Part shown: piece after piece, positions 16,291 to 24,880 of the stretch | How positions within the stretch are numbered: the first letter of the stretch is position 1 | How the letters are laid out: every line of letters begins with the position of its first letter | NCBI GenBank assembly: GCA_017520155.1 | Contig: JAFXGR010000153.1 | Coordinates: forward strand, 1 to 32,104 | Length of the DNA stretch: 32,104 nucleotides | Direction of reading: 5' to 3' | Origin: Lachnospiraceae bacterium | GTDB lineage: Bacteria; Bacillota; Clostridia; Lachnospirales; Lachnospiraceae | The notes under the pieces: generated by a model | What the model saw: only the letters and a program-made list of their open reading frames with translations | What the model was told of the DNA's origin: nothing | The model's database searches: none | Made by a program: the position numbers and the translations under genes

Positions 16291-16806
16291 TTAAAAGCTT
16301 ACGTTTAATATAAAACGAAATGCCGCCCAAATTCCTACGGCAAAGGTAATAGTAATCATATAGTAACTTTTTTTCTTACAGCGGAAGAAAAGCAAAAAAC
16401 TGACAGCGCAAAACAGTGCACCTAAAACAAATAACCCTGTAAGTCTACAGATTAACCAAAAGACAACTAAAATCCCAAAAATAATCAGTGCCTTTACTTC
16501 TACCAAAGTATTAATAGTTTTTGTATCTACTTCTTCCTTACGAGCTATTTTCAGTATGTCCTTCACTGCAACAAGTATAGAACCACCAATCATAATGTAA
16601 CAAAGATAGGTGGGAAATGCTGCACCGCTGACTACCTCATCCTTTCCTACTGTTACCTGACCGGGTACAAGTAGTAATAATACAATTCCCATCACAAAAA
16701 ATACAGCTGCAGCAGCTAAATCTGTGGGAATTGTAATTTCTTTTTTCTCCAGCTTAGCACCCATGCTGTCAAGCTTTTCTTCCATATTCCTTATAAAATC
16801 TCTCAT
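16291..16806 (-). CDS. tctB: TctB-family small membrane subunit
   Basis: The 171-residue protein has four predicted membrane helices (from about 30, 66, 107 and 148), preceded by a charged cytoplasmic N-terminus of about 28 residues. Size, topology and its position between tctC and tctA identify it as TctB, a poorly conserved subunit. GGAG precedes the ATG. It follows tctC across a terminator hairpin. Confidence 0.85.
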   Translation of the reverse strand: MRDFIRNMEEKLDSMGAKLEKKEITIPTDLAAAAVFFVMGIVLLLLVPGQVTVGKDEVVSGAAFPTYLCYIMIGGSILVAVKDILKIARKEEVDTKTINTLVEVKALIIFGILVVFWLICRLTGLFVLGALFCAVSFLLFFRCKKKSYYMITITFAVGIWAAFRFILNVSF

Positions 16807-16863
16807 CGTTTACTCCATCTCTTTTCATCCTATTGTTTTTCCTGTTCACCTTTTTCTTCAAGG

Positions 16864-16898
16864 AAAAAAGCAGTGCAAGAGTTACTCTCCTGCACTGC
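16864..16898 (-). terminator. intrinsic terminator/attenuator between tctC and tctB
   Basis: A perfect stem GCAGTGCA/TGCACTGC (16870-16877/16891-16898) is followed on the minus strand by TTTTTT. Partial readthrough would give an excess of the binding protein TctC over the membrane subunits, as in the ABC operon. Confidence 0.85.
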
Positions 16899-16916
16899 CC
16901 GCAAATTCAATACTAA

Positions 16917-17876
16917 TTAGTTAGCCACGAGATCGTAGTACTCGTTAACAATATTTTTAACATTGTCGATGTGTTCTAACACTTGTTCCTCTGTCATCGT
17001 ATCTACTTCAAGAAGCATCGTATCACTTAACCATGTTGCAACCTCTTCATCTGCTAAAATCTGTCCATATAAGGATTTTAATGCTGCTACCTTATTTTCA
17101 TCCGCTCCGCTGCGTGCCATAATAAAGCAACGATTACGGAAGTACGGATATCCATGCTTACCAACACCTTCTACCCCTGCAAAAGGACCATCTGCAATAT
17201 CTTCCCCATCAAAAGCACAAACCATAGTAACACCGCCCTGCTGGAAGGTTTCTAAGATTTGAGACTGATGAGAAACTGCAAAGTTGGTTTCTCCTCTTGC
17301 TACTGCCTGAGCTGCCTCTGCTGCGGAAGAATAGGCAACTAATTTTAACTGGTCTCCGTATCCCATTGCTCCGAATAAAGCTGCCGCAAGGAAAGCCTCA
17401 GATCCGGTTGCTCCATTTGTAGCTACGGAAATCTCATTTCCCTCTTCCATGTAAGCTTTCAAACTATCAATACTGTCAATTCCTAATTTTGCATCTGCAC
17501 TCATTACAAAAATAGAAGAGTAAAGATTCTCTACGTAACTAAAGTCTTCATAAGTAAACTGTAATTTTGCAGGATCCAAAATAGAGGTGATAGAGAATAA
17601 ACCTTCTCCTGCAAATACTAACTCAGGATCACTCACTTTTGTAGAAGCTACCCAGGTATTAACTGTTGCTGCATCACCCTTAATTGCATCTGCAACTAAA
17701 ATGATATCTTTTGAATACTCTGTGGAAAGAGATGCTGCTTTCTGGCTAACCACAGCCGCTACACCTGATGGTGCCCAAGGACACGTTACTGTCCAGGTTT
17801 CTGTTTTGTCACCACATCCTACCAGACAGGTACAAACCATTACAACACTTAGAACTAATGAAATAATCTTTTTCAT
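16917..17876 (-). CDS. tctC: TctC-family substrate-binding lipoprotein
   Basis: The 319-residue protein has a lipoprotein signal ending CLVGC (Cys21). It shows the tripartite tricarboxylate transporter receptor fold: the N-terminal WTVTCPWAPSGVAAVVSQKAA strand-turn that replaces the usual PFPPGG, ISVATNGATGSEAFLAA at about 150, and LKLVAYSSAAEAAQAVARGETNFAVSH. In this Gram-positive it would be tethered to the outside of the membrane. Family members bind small, mostly anionic molecules. Given the linked sulfatase, a small sulfated anion is a reasonable guess but not proven. AAAGGAGAG precedes the ATG, and a sigma-A-like promoter lies upstream. It is the first gene of the operon. Confidence 0.9.
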   Translation of the reverse strand: MKKIISLVLSVVMVCTCLVGCGDKTETWTVTCPWAPSGVAAVVSQKAASLSTEYSKDIILVADAIKGDAATVNTWVASTKVSDPELVFAGEGLFSITSILDPAKLQFTYEDFSYVENLYSSIFVMSADAKLGIDSIDSLKAYMEEGNEISVATNGATGSEAFLAAALFGAMGYGDQLKLVAYSSAAEAAQAVARGETNFAVSHQSQILETFQQGGVTMVCAFDGEDIADGPFAGVEGVGKHGYPYFRNRCFIMARSGADENKVAALKSLYGQILADEEVATWLSDTMLLEVDTMTEEQVLEHIDNVKNIVNEYYDLVAN

Positions 17877-17915
17877 CTTCCTCTCCTTTCAATTTCCTTT
17901 AATTATTATGTTATT

Positions 17916-17945
17916 ATTATAGCCTTGTATATTTTTGTTTTTCAA
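17916..17945 (-). promoter_or_regulatory. sigma-A-type promoter of the tctCBA-sulfatase operon
   Basis: TTGAAA and TATAAT on the minus strand are separated by 18 bases, about 35-40 nt before the tctC start codon. No clear palindrome was found next to it. Confidence 0.6.
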
Positions 17946-18073
17946 TCATCTTTTTCTATTTTTATAATAAAGTTGTATGTTTTTTGTTTTTTTCTTTGTC
18001 ACTTGTATGTACATATGTGAATTTATTTATAATATTTTTGTGCATTATGATGTTTTTATATTTTTCACCCATC

Positions 18074-18113
18074 AAAAAAAGACAACAAGTCCAAGAGGAT
18101 CTGTTATCTTTTT
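18074..18113 (-). terminator. intrinsic terminator of the ROK-nucleotidyltransferase-maturase operon
   Basis: A 15-bp stem with three non-Watson-Crick positions (18078-18092/18097-18111) and a 4-nt loop is followed by seven T on the minus strand. Confidence 0.75.
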
Positions 18114-18142
18114 CTTTTCTCAATTTTACTTCTTTTATCTTC

Positions 18143-19252
18143 TTAACTGATTCCATACAGCTTCTGATAAATTACAGCCGCCTTCTCTAGACGCGGGATA
18201 GTATATTCAAAAAATTCATAATAGGCTTTACACAACATATGATGTTCTTTACGATATCTCTTACATCCTCCACGGCAAAGAGGATAATATTTACATGCTT
18301 TACATTTCTTAGGAATCTCCAAGGATTCTTCAATAAAACCAAGTATACTTCTTGCTTCATTAATTTCTTCAAAGGAATTGCTTACTATATTGCCAAGCTT
18401 ATACTCATCCAATACATAAAAATCACAGGGGTATACTTCCCCATCTGCCTCAATAATATGCTGCGGGGTACAAAAACCAGCCATTCCACAAAGACCCGGT
18501 GGCTGACGAAACAGCATTCGTATGTATTCTTCAAAAAGCTGAATATGTACCACCTTTCCCCTCTCCAAATCCTGATACCATAAATCAAACAGGGAGTTTA
18601 AAAACTTTCCATATCCTTGTGGTGTCAAGGAGTACTCATATTTTTCCTCCTCCTTTCCCAAAGGATTTAAACAGGGAATAAATTGCAGATATTCAAATCC
18701 CATCTCCTTATAAAAGGAATAAATATGGGATATTTTTTTCACTACCGCGGAAGTTACTACCGTAAGAATATTATAGTCTACTCCTTCTTCCTCCAGCATC
18801 TTAATTGCCTTTACTACTTGTTCGAAGGTTCCTTTCCCTGAAGCATCCTTTCGAAACATATCATGAGTAAACTCAATTCCATCTAAGGAAATACCTACCA
18901 GAAAATGATTCTCTTTTAAAAATGAGATCCAGTCCTTTGTAAGTTTTGTTCCGTTGGTTTGAATACCATTTGTAAATTTTACCTCTTTTGTTTCATACTT
19001 CTTTTGCAGTCGGACTACTTCCTTAAAAAAATCCAATCCTCGTAAGGTAGGCTCCCCTCCCTGAAAGACAATATTACAAGTCCCTTTGCAATACTGTGCC
19101 GCTTTTTTTATCACTTCTTCCAAAATCTCTTCCTTCATGAAACCATAAGATTCCGTCTCTCTATTTTTAGCTTCATCATAATAAAAACAATAGCTGCACC
19201 GCAAATTACACAAACTGGAAGAAGGTTTTATCAACAAACTAAGATCTGCCAT
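18143..19252 (-). CDS. anaerobic sulfatase-maturating enzyme (radical SAM/SPASM)
   Basis: The 369-residue protein begins MADLSLLIKPSS. The radical-SAM cluster is CNLRCSYC (Cys15, 19, 22) and the SAM-binding glycines are in FQGGEPTLRG. The C-terminal SPASM part keeps LCGMAGFCTP, DGEVYPCDFYVLDEYKLGN and CKACKYYPLCRGGCKRYR, the ligands of two auxiliary clusters and the catalytic Asp expected in anSME. It converts the active-site Cys of sulfatases to formylglycine without oxygen, so it should activate the Tct-linked sulfatase. ATG 19252 is preceded by GGAAG; an upstream GTG overlaps the preceding gene and is less likely. It is cotranscribed with the nucleotidyltransferase and kinase, not with the sulfatase. 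Confidence 0.93.
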   Translation of the reverse strand: MADLSLLIKPSSSLCNLRCSYCFYYDEAKNRETESYGFMKEEILEEVIKKAAQYCKGTCNIVFQGGEPTLRGLDFFKEVVRLQKKYETKEVKFTNGIQTNGTKLTKDWISFLKENHFLVGISLDGIEFTHDMFRKDASGKGTFEQVVKAIKMLEEEGVDYNILTVVTSAVVKKISHIYSFYKEMGFEYLQFIPCLNPLGKEEEKYEYSLTPQGYGKFLNSLFDLWYQDLERGKVVHIQLFEEYIRMLFRQPPGLCGMAGFCTPQHIIEADGEVYPCDFYVLDEYKLGNIVSNSFEEINEARSILGFIEESLEIPKKCKACKYYPLCRGGCKRYRKEHHMLCKAYYEFFEYTIPRLEKAAVIYQKLYGIS

Positions 19253-19257
19253 AGGCT

Positions 19258-20178
19258 TTACTTCCACAACTTTTGGGGATATAATCCACTATCCTTTAAT
19301 TCTTGAATAGCTTTTACCACCACAGGTTTATCTTCTTTATAGGTAACACCATGCCACTGATCCGGTGATTTCAATACTGTTACCGTTGCTTTTTCTTCTT
19401 CCAAAAGCTCACTGACAATGGCCGGTAAATAACACTCACATTTCAAAGGATTTGTTTTTAATCCCTCTTCTAAAAATGCAGGAAATCTTTCATTAATCTC
19501 CTCCAAAATACTCTTGGTAAATCCCCACATATTCATAGAAACAGGAGTTTTCTCATCAAGAAGAGTCCAGCTTTTTCCTTCATCTTCAGTATAGGCAATG
19601 CCTTCCTCTCTTTTTTCTATTCTGGTTCTTTCCGTTACGGAAATTAACTCCCCATTTTCCTTAACTTCACATACACCACGGGACACATAACCATTGTCTG
19701 TTACTGTTTTTCCTACTTCATAGCCCACCATTGCATAACGATATTTTTCATCATCCTGATAAGTAGTTAAAAAATCATAAATTAATTTAAACGCTTCTGT
19801 CCCATAATAATCATCTGCATTAATAACAGCAAAGGGGCCCTCTACCTCTGAAATGCAGCTTAATACTGCATGAGCAGTCCCCCAAGGTTTTACTCGTCCC
19901 TCCGGAACCTGATATCCTTGTGGAATATTATTCACATCCTGGAATACAAAGGCTACTTCCATTTTTGCTGCCACTGCATCTGTGATTACTTCTTTAAAAA
20001 GCTCTAAATTTTCTCTTTTAATAATAAATATCACTTTTTCAAAGCCTGCGCGATAAGCATCATAAACAGAAAAATCCATAATGATATGTCCCTGGGCATC
20101 TATTTTATCGATCTGTTTTAACCCTCCATATCTGCTTCCCATTCCTGCTGCCATTATTACTAAAACCGGTTTCTTCAT
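19258..20178 (-). CDS. sugar-phosphate nucleotidyltransferase (NTP transferase fold)
   Basis: The 306-residue protein begins MKKPVLVIMAAGMGSRYGG, with the nucleotide-binding G-x-G-x-R...K-Q motif at residues 9-22. INADDYYG near 127 is the metal-binding aspartate region, and GYVSRGVCEV and a sugar-phosphate-binding C-terminal half follow. It should make an NDP-sugar from an NTP and a sugar-1-phosphate. The sugar is not clear, and hexose-1-phosphate or HexNAc-1-phosphate are both possible. ATG 20178 follows GGAAGGGAA. A TTG nine codons upstream lies before this site. An 8-bp hairpin (20198-20205/20228-20235) sits just before the ribosome site. It stops 5 bp before the maturase start. Confidence 0.85.
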   Translation of the reverse strand: MKKPVLVIMAAGMGSRYGGLKQIDKIDAQGHIIMDFSVYDAYRAGFEKVIFIIKRENLELFKEVITDAVAAKMEVAFVFQDVNNIPQGYQVPEGRVKPWGTAHAVLSCISEVEGPFAVINADDYYGTEAFKLIYDFLTTYQDDEKYRYAMVGYEVGKTVTDNGYVSRGVCEVKENGELISVTERTRIEKREEGIAYTEDEGKSWTLLDEKTPVSMNMWGFTKSILEEINERFPAFLEEGLKTNPLKCECYLPAIVSELLEEEKATVTVLKSPDQWHGVTYKEDKPVVVKAIQELKDSGLYPQKLWK

Positions 20179-20262
20179 TTTATAAATATTCCCTTCCAAG
20201 CACAACCCAAGAATAAAAGTTGCTTTTTTGTGCTTTTGTTATAAAAATAAGTTTAAAGCTTC

Positions 20263-21204
20263 CTATCTTACTGCATCCAATGCCAGCTTTGCTGCCCCAA
20301 TAATTCCTGCATCATTTCCTAAGGAGGCTAACGCAAATTCCACATCTCTATTGGCAAAAAAAGCTACTTCACGATATTTCTTTTCTACATAATCAATTAA
20401 TACACTTCCTGCCTTAGACACACCTCCCCCTATAACAAAAATAGAAGGATCTGATAAGGCTGCCATATTAGAAAGGCCGTAAGCTAAATAGGTTCCGAAT
20501 TCTTCTGCTATCTCCATTGCCACATCATCTTTTGCCTTAACTGCATCAAATACACTTTTTGCACTAATTTCTTTCTTAGTTAGTAAAGTATCTCTTGTTT
20601 CCTGTGCAAGTTTTTTCTTTGCCAGACGAACTATACCGGTAGCGGAAGCATATTGTTCTAAGCAGCCTCTGTTTCCGCATCCGCAAGATTCTGTCTCTTC
20701 ATAATTTACTCTGATATGTCCCCCTTCTCCGCCGGCTCCGTGACTTCCTACAATCAGCTTACCGCCTACAATAAAGCCGGTTCCCACTCCTGTTCCAAGG
20801 GTTACCATAACAAGATCCTGTTTTCCTTTTCCACCGCCCTGCCACATTTCTCCTAAAGCAGCTACATTGGCATCATTACCGATTACGGAAGAAATACCGG
20901 TTAATTCTTCCAATTCTTTTTTTACTTCTTTATATTTCCATCCAAGGTTTGCGGTACCGTTTACAACTCCTTCCTTTGTTACCGGTGCCGGAACTCCTAC
21001 TCCAATACCGAGACAATCTTCTTTTTTCAGCTCCAGCTGTACCATTTTTTTCTTGATCGCTTCTGCAATATCAGGGAGGATTCTTACCCCCTCATTCTCT
21101 GTGAATGTAGGAATTTCCCATTTTTCAATATTTCTTCCTTCTTCTTCAAAAATACCTAATTTTACTGTAGTTCCTCCAATATCAACGCCAATACAAAATG
21201 CCAT
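20263..21204 (-). CDS. ROK-family sugar kinase (glucokinase type)
   Basis: The 314-residue protein begins MAFCIGVDIGGTTVKLG with the phosphate-binding DIGGTT at 8-13. The catalytic aspartate is Asp111 in IGNDANVAALGE. The zinc-binding ROK signature is GGHIRVN followed by CGCGNRGCLEQ (Cys174, 176, 181). FVIGGGVSKAG completes the ATP site. It phosphorylates glucose or a related hexose or HexNAc at C6, and HexNAc released by the GH112 reaction is a possible substrate. AAGGGG lies 7 bases before ATG 21204, while the ATG two codons earlier is too close to that site. It is the first gene of the three-gene operon. Confidence 0.88.
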   Translation of the reverse strand: MAFCIGVDIGGTTVKLGIFEEEGRNIEKWEIPTFTENEGVRILPDIAEAIKKKMVQLELKKEDCLGIGVGVPAPVTKEGVVNGTANLGWKYKEVKKELEELTGISSVIGNDANVAALGEMWQGGGKGKQDLVMVTLGTGVGTGFIVGGKLIVGSHGAGGEGGHIRVNYEETESCGCGNRGCLEQYASATGIVRLAKKKLAQETRDTLLTKKEISAKSVFDAVKAKDDVAMEIAEEFGTYLAYGLSNMAALSDPSIFVIGGGVSKAGSVLIDYVEKKYREVAFFANRDVEFALASLGNDAGIIGAAKLALDAVR

Positions 21205-21306
21205 AATCATTCCCCTTTTCTTTATTATATTTTCACCTTTTCCTGTTTAACCTTATCATTTCTTTTTTAATTTAGCAAAAACAAGGTTTTTTTTCAACCC
21301 CTTGGC

Positions 21307-21370
21307 TTACTCCTTTTGTTAAACAGCTTGAGTCCGGACTATAATGATCCGGACCCAAAGAAAGGAGTAA
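21307..21370. repeat. nested inverted-repeat element (64 bp)
   Basis: Outer arms TTACTCCTTT and AAAGGAGTAA (10 bp, perfect) enclose an inner GTCCGGA/TCCGGAC hairpin (21332-21338/21348-21354). No T-run follows on either strand, so it is not a standard terminator. It lies between the ROK kinase and the surface-protein remnant. Confidence 0.6.
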
Positions 21371-21388
21371 AATAGATAATATGTAATT

Positions 21389-22300
21389 TTAATTCTGCTC
21401 TTTTTTCTTACTTAAGAACAGTACTGCGCCTACTGCTGCCAAACCTACGAAAGCTCCTCCTAAAAGCAGGAAAATAGGGTTTGTCTGAGACTTTTCTTCT
21501 AAGGAAATCTCAGCAAGAGGTACTTCTTCCTCCGGTAATTCCACTATCTCTTCTGCCTGTTCTCCAGGTACTGTATAGACTACTGCTTCTTCTTCTGAAT
21601 CAAAATCTTCTTCCTCAGCTTTTGCATCCGCCTTTTGTATAAAAGTTACCGTAGCCGCAGGTTTTCCTTGTGTTTGTGTTGCTGCTGCGGCAGTGGTATT
21701 GGTAATGTTATTTATAACAGTTGTTCCCTGCGGTACAGTTTTTACTTCACCGGTTACATACTTAATCACTCTGTTAACCACTTCTTTTACTACTGTATTG
21801 TTGGGGACATTTCCCTCAGTCTGACTCTGGCTGCTATTGCCGTTTCCACCTTGGCCTGTACCATTTTGGGTATTATCATTTGTATGATTTCCACCATCAT
21901 TTCCTGTGTTATCACCGGAATCATTTCCTGTATCTTTTCCCGGATACCTCTCTTCCTCTCCGGTTATATAAATAGACTTAAGAGCTACAGGATTTTCCTT
22001 TGGCGTAAGAATAATCTCATAGATTTCCGGAAGCTTATCCTTGGTCCATGCAATATTGATTGCCAGCACATGAGTATATGCCTTTGTATCAAATTTATTC
22101 AGACTGCCCTTTAATTCTCCCAATTCTACCCATTTCACTTCTTCCTCTTCCACTACCTGTGCTGTTACCTTTGCCTGTGACAGTGTATCAGGATTTTGTA
22201 AAATGGTAATGCGGGAAATCTGGTTCTCTTCAGAAATATAATAGGTAAAGGATCCAATCCGAAAAAATCCTTATCTTGTTGCTGATCCTTCATTTATCAT
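21389..22300 (-). pseudogene. C-terminal remnant of a large surface-anchored protein
   Basis: Open reading continues from 22270 to the stop at 21389, but with no credible start or ribosome site. The same frame also extends upstream (MINEGSATR at 22300-22274) and is interrupted by one TAA at 22271-22273. The translated part begins GFFRIGSFTYYISEENQ and continues with a strand-rich domain, WVELGELKGSLNKFDT...LPEIYEIIL, which resembles the discoidin-like (F5/8 C) modules of big extracellular glycosidases. Then come a Gly/Asn/Thr linker, an acidic stretch, and a membrane helix NPIFLLLGGAFVGLAAVGAVLF with a basic tail. There is no LPXTG motif. It appears to be the tail of a lost surface enzyme or adhesin; expression from an internal GTG (22153) cannot be excluded. 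Confidence 0.65.
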
Positions 22301-22344
22301 AAAAGAACCGGAGCCATTGGTTTAACTACCAGCAGCTCCGGTTC
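22301..22344 (-). terminator. intrinsic terminator of the SGNH gene
   Basis: A perfect 10-bp GC-rich stem GAACCGGAGC/GCTCCGGTTC (22305-22314/22335-22344) with a 20-nt loop is followed on the minus strand by TTTTATG. Confidence 0.75.
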
Positions 22345-22357
22345 CTTTATGACTATT

Positions 22358-23356
22358 TTATTTTACACAATACTGCAAAATCCAGTTGACCCAGTCTCCA
22401 TAATATTTGCCCAGAATATGGGCCTGATCTACGGTATATTCCTTAGATAAATTCCCCTTTTCATCATCAAAAAGCGGATTTACATCTAAATAAAAATACC
22501 CCTTTTCTTCCGCTAACTCCTTCAATCCCTGATTCATCTTATTAATATTGTCATTATTATAGATATCAGAATGCTTTCCCTTCTCATCGGTTACATGAAG
22601 ATTGGCCTGTAAAAAAATAAAGGCATGGGGCTGACTTTCTTCAATCTTAGTCAAGGTTTCCCTAAATCTTTCCATGGTCTTTTCATAATCATACCCCAGT
22701 TCATTTACTCCAAGCATGAAATAAACCTTACCAAATTTATTAGTGTTTAACACTTCCTCCAGAGTCTGTTTCTCTCCCTTTACCAAAAAGCTCTCTTTCC
22801 ATAAGCGATAAACACTCATTCCTGAATTTGCCAAGACAACAGCCTCTCCCAAGTCTCCATATTCCCGCAGACCTTCAGTTCTGGAATCCCCCAGAAATAA
22901 GGCATCCTGAAAATAAGTAGAATCAGAACCAAATATGGTAGGTTCCTCTTTTTTCTTCTCCTCTCCTTGTTCAATTACTGCTGTTTCTTCTATTTCATTT
23001 TCCTTAATATTTATTTTCTCTTCTATAATTTCTTCTTTTTCTTCCTTTTGCTCCCAAAGAAGCTCCCCCTTCTTTTCTTCCTCTGACACACCTGCATTCT
23101 CTTTTAAAAAAGAATTGTCCACACCTGCTTTGGCCAAAGTCCTTAAAATATTTTCCTTTAAAACCTTAAGGTTTTCTGCCAAGTCCACTTGCTGTGCTTT
23201 TTCCCAAAAGGTGGTTTCTTCCTGTAAAAAAACAGAGCTTTGTCCTTCTTTATCTCTATTCACTACCGGCAGATTCCCATTGCCCATTACCAGGACAATG
23301 ATCATACTGATTCCCAGACACAAAAGAAAGGAATATTCTCTCCACCATTTTAACAT
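22358..23356 (-). CDS. membrane-anchored SGNH-fold hydrolase/acyltransferase
   Basis: The 332-residue protein starts at MLKWWREYS, with GGGAG 6 bases upstream; the ATG eight codons earlier directly abuts its AGAGG. A membrane helix (about 9-25) is followed by a long charged Glu/Lys spacer (about 90-138) and an SGNH domain. Catalytic residues can be seen: Ser158 in FLGDSRTEG, Gly/Asn in MLGVNELG (Asn218), and Asp310/His313 in VDQAHILG. The domain should lie outside the membrane. It sits 48 bp downstream of an MBOAT gene, the pairing seen in O-acylation systems (DltB/DltD, AlgI/AlgJ, PatA/PatB), so it probably transfers or removes acetyl groups on a surface or secreted polymer. Confidence 0.82.
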   Translation of the reverse strand: MLKWWREYSFLLCLGISMIIVLVMGNGNLPVVNRDKEGQSSVFLQEETTFWEKAQQVDLAENLKVLKENILRTLAKAGVDNSFLKENAGVSEEEKKGELLWEQKEEKEEIIEEKINIKENEIEETAVIEQGEEKKKEEPTIFGSDSTYFQDALFLGDSRTEGLREYGDLGEAVVLANSGMSVYRLWKESFLVKGEKQTLEEVLNTNKFGKVYFMLGVNELGYDYEKTMERFRETLTKIEESQPHAFIFLQANLHVTDEKGKHSDIYNNDNINKMNQGLKELAEEKGYFYLDVNPLFDDEKGNLSKEYTVDQAHILGKYYGDWVNWILQYCVK

Positions 23357-23404
23357 CTTTAACTCCCAATATCCTTTCATCCTCTGATCAAGCTGTAAAA
23401 AGCA

Positions 23405-24811
23405 TTAAAACTGATAATACAAAAAGGGATCATCCATCCCCATATACATTGTATATACACAGGCCCAGAAAATCATTACCAAAAAGAGAGTAACGAATAA
23501 CCCACGTCCCCTTCTTTTATAAATATTCCCCGGCAATCTGGTACAAAACAACAGAGCAATTATCATAATCCAGCCATACTGCTTTAAATATTTTATATAA
23601 TCTCCCGCAAAAACATTCCCCTGCACCGCTCCTAAAAAAGGAAAAAGTTTTCTTATAAATATACTCCAGCTTCCTAAGTTGGTAATGGCAAATAAGCTCC
23701 AACTTAAGGGAATGGTAAACCATACATATAATCGACCCACAACGGTATGCTTTTTTAAAAATTGATGTAAAATCTTTTTTTCCATCATAATTAAAAAGCA
23801 GTTAAATAATCCCCAAAGAACATAATTCCATCCTGCACCATGCCAAATTCCCGTAAGAATCCAAACAATCCACAGATTCCTTACCAGCGATTTTTTATTT
23901 CCTCCAAGAGGAATATATACGTATTCTCTAAACCACCGCCCTAAGGTCATATGCCACCTTCTCCAAAATTCTGTCATGGAAGAGGACAAATAGGGACAGT
24001 CAAAATTTTTAGGAAACTGAAATCCCATCATTTTCCCAAGCCCCATTGCCATTAAGGAATAGCCAAAAAAATCGAAATAAATCTGCAAGGAAAAGGCAAT
24101 AATCGCCATCCAGGCCAATGGCGTAGAAATACTTTCATAGCCAATTGCTGCAGCCTGATTCCATAATCCCCCTACCCGGTTTGCAATTAATACCTTAGCT
24201 CCCAGTCCCAGAGTAAATATCCGCATTCCCTCTTCTATTGCCTTAAGATTATACTTTCTGTTTTTCAGACTGTCTGCAACCTCATCATAAGTTACAATGG
24301 GGCCCGCAATCAACTGGGGAAACATACATAAAAAGGTTCCCAGTCTCAGAAAGGATTTTTCCGGTTCAATCTTCTTCTTAAATACGTCCACTAAATAAGA
24401 GGTAATCTGGAAGGTATAAAAGCTGATTCCGATTGGCAGAACCAAATTAGTCAATGGTAATTCTCTCTCCTGCTCCATCAGTCTTAACAGACTATTTATA
24501 TTCTCTAAAATAAAATCTAAATATTTAAATACAAATAATTGTCCGAAATTGTAGATAATTCCCAATCCCAGACATACTTTTCCCCATTTCTTGTCCTGAT
24601 ATTTTCCGATGCTTCGTCCCAATACATAATTAATCACTACAGACACAAACATCAAAACCACATAAACTGGTCTCTCCAAAACTCCGTAAGTATAAAAAAT
24701 CAAACTGAATATAAATAAAATAAAATTTTTTATTCTTCCGGAAAAGATGGTATATACGATAAAAAACAGAGGAAGAAAACAAAGCAAAAATTCCAAGCTA
24801 CTAAAAACCAT
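23405..24811 (-). CDS. MBOAT-family O-acyltransferase (AlgI/DltB-like)
   Basis: The 468-residue protein has about 10-12 membrane helices. It shows the AlgI-type core: PIGISFYTFQITSYLVDV, FPQLIAGPIVTY, IYFDFFGYSLMAMGLGKMMGF, and TEFWRRWHMTLGRWFREYVYIPLGG. The catalytic histidine is His324 in TGIWHGAGWNYVLWG. It would move an acyl group, usually acetyl, across the membrane for attachment to an external glycan or teichoic-type polymer with the SGNH partner downstream. Whether the target is peptidoglycan, an exopolysaccharide or another polymer cannot be told: no polymer-synthesis genes are in view and there is no DltA/DltC. AGGA precedes the ATG. Confidence 0.9.
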   Translation of the reverse strand: MVFSSLEFLLCFLPLFFIVYTIFSGRIKNFILFIFSLIFYTYGVLERPVYVVLMFVSVVINYVLGRSIGKYQDKKWGKVCLGLGIIYNFGQLFVFKYLDFILENINSLLRLMEQERELPLTNLVLPIGISFYTFQITSYLVDVFKKKIEPEKSFLRLGTFLCMFPQLIAGPIVTYDEVADSLKNRKYNLKAIEEGMRIFTLGLGAKVLIANRVGGLWNQAAAIGYESISTPLAWMAIIAFSLQIYFDFFGYSLMAMGLGKMMGFQFPKNFDCPYLSSSMTEFWRRWHMTLGRWFREYVYIPLGGNKKSLVRNLWIVWILTGIWHGAGWNYVLWGLFNCFLIMMEKKILHQFLKKHTVVGRLYVWFTIPLSWSLFAITNLGSWSIFIRKLFPFLGAVQGNVFAGDYIKYLKQYGWIMIIALLFCTRLPGNIYKRRGRGLFVTLFLVMIFWACVYTMYMGMDDPFLYYQF

Positions 24812-24880
24812 ATATTTCCTATCCTTTGTATCACTGTTAATCTTTTACTATCTAATAGATGTCTTTATTATCATAAAAGT

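Noticed and set aside
20867-21250. 127-codon plus-strand open frame opposite the ROK kinase
   Set aside because: Antisense to a strongly conserved gene, with no homology-like features or ribosome site.
22200-22294. Alternative start for the surface-protein remnant at an ATG reading MKDQQQDKDFFGLDP, with a frameshift in the T6 run
   Set aside because: It needs a one-base slip, has no good ribosome site, and the resulting peptide looks less natural than the other frame, which is interrupted by a single TAA.
22935-23387. 150-codon plus-strand open frame opposite the SGNH gene
   Set aside because: It is a Ser/Phe-rich mirror of the Glu/Lys-rich spacer, with no ribosome site; an antisense shadow.
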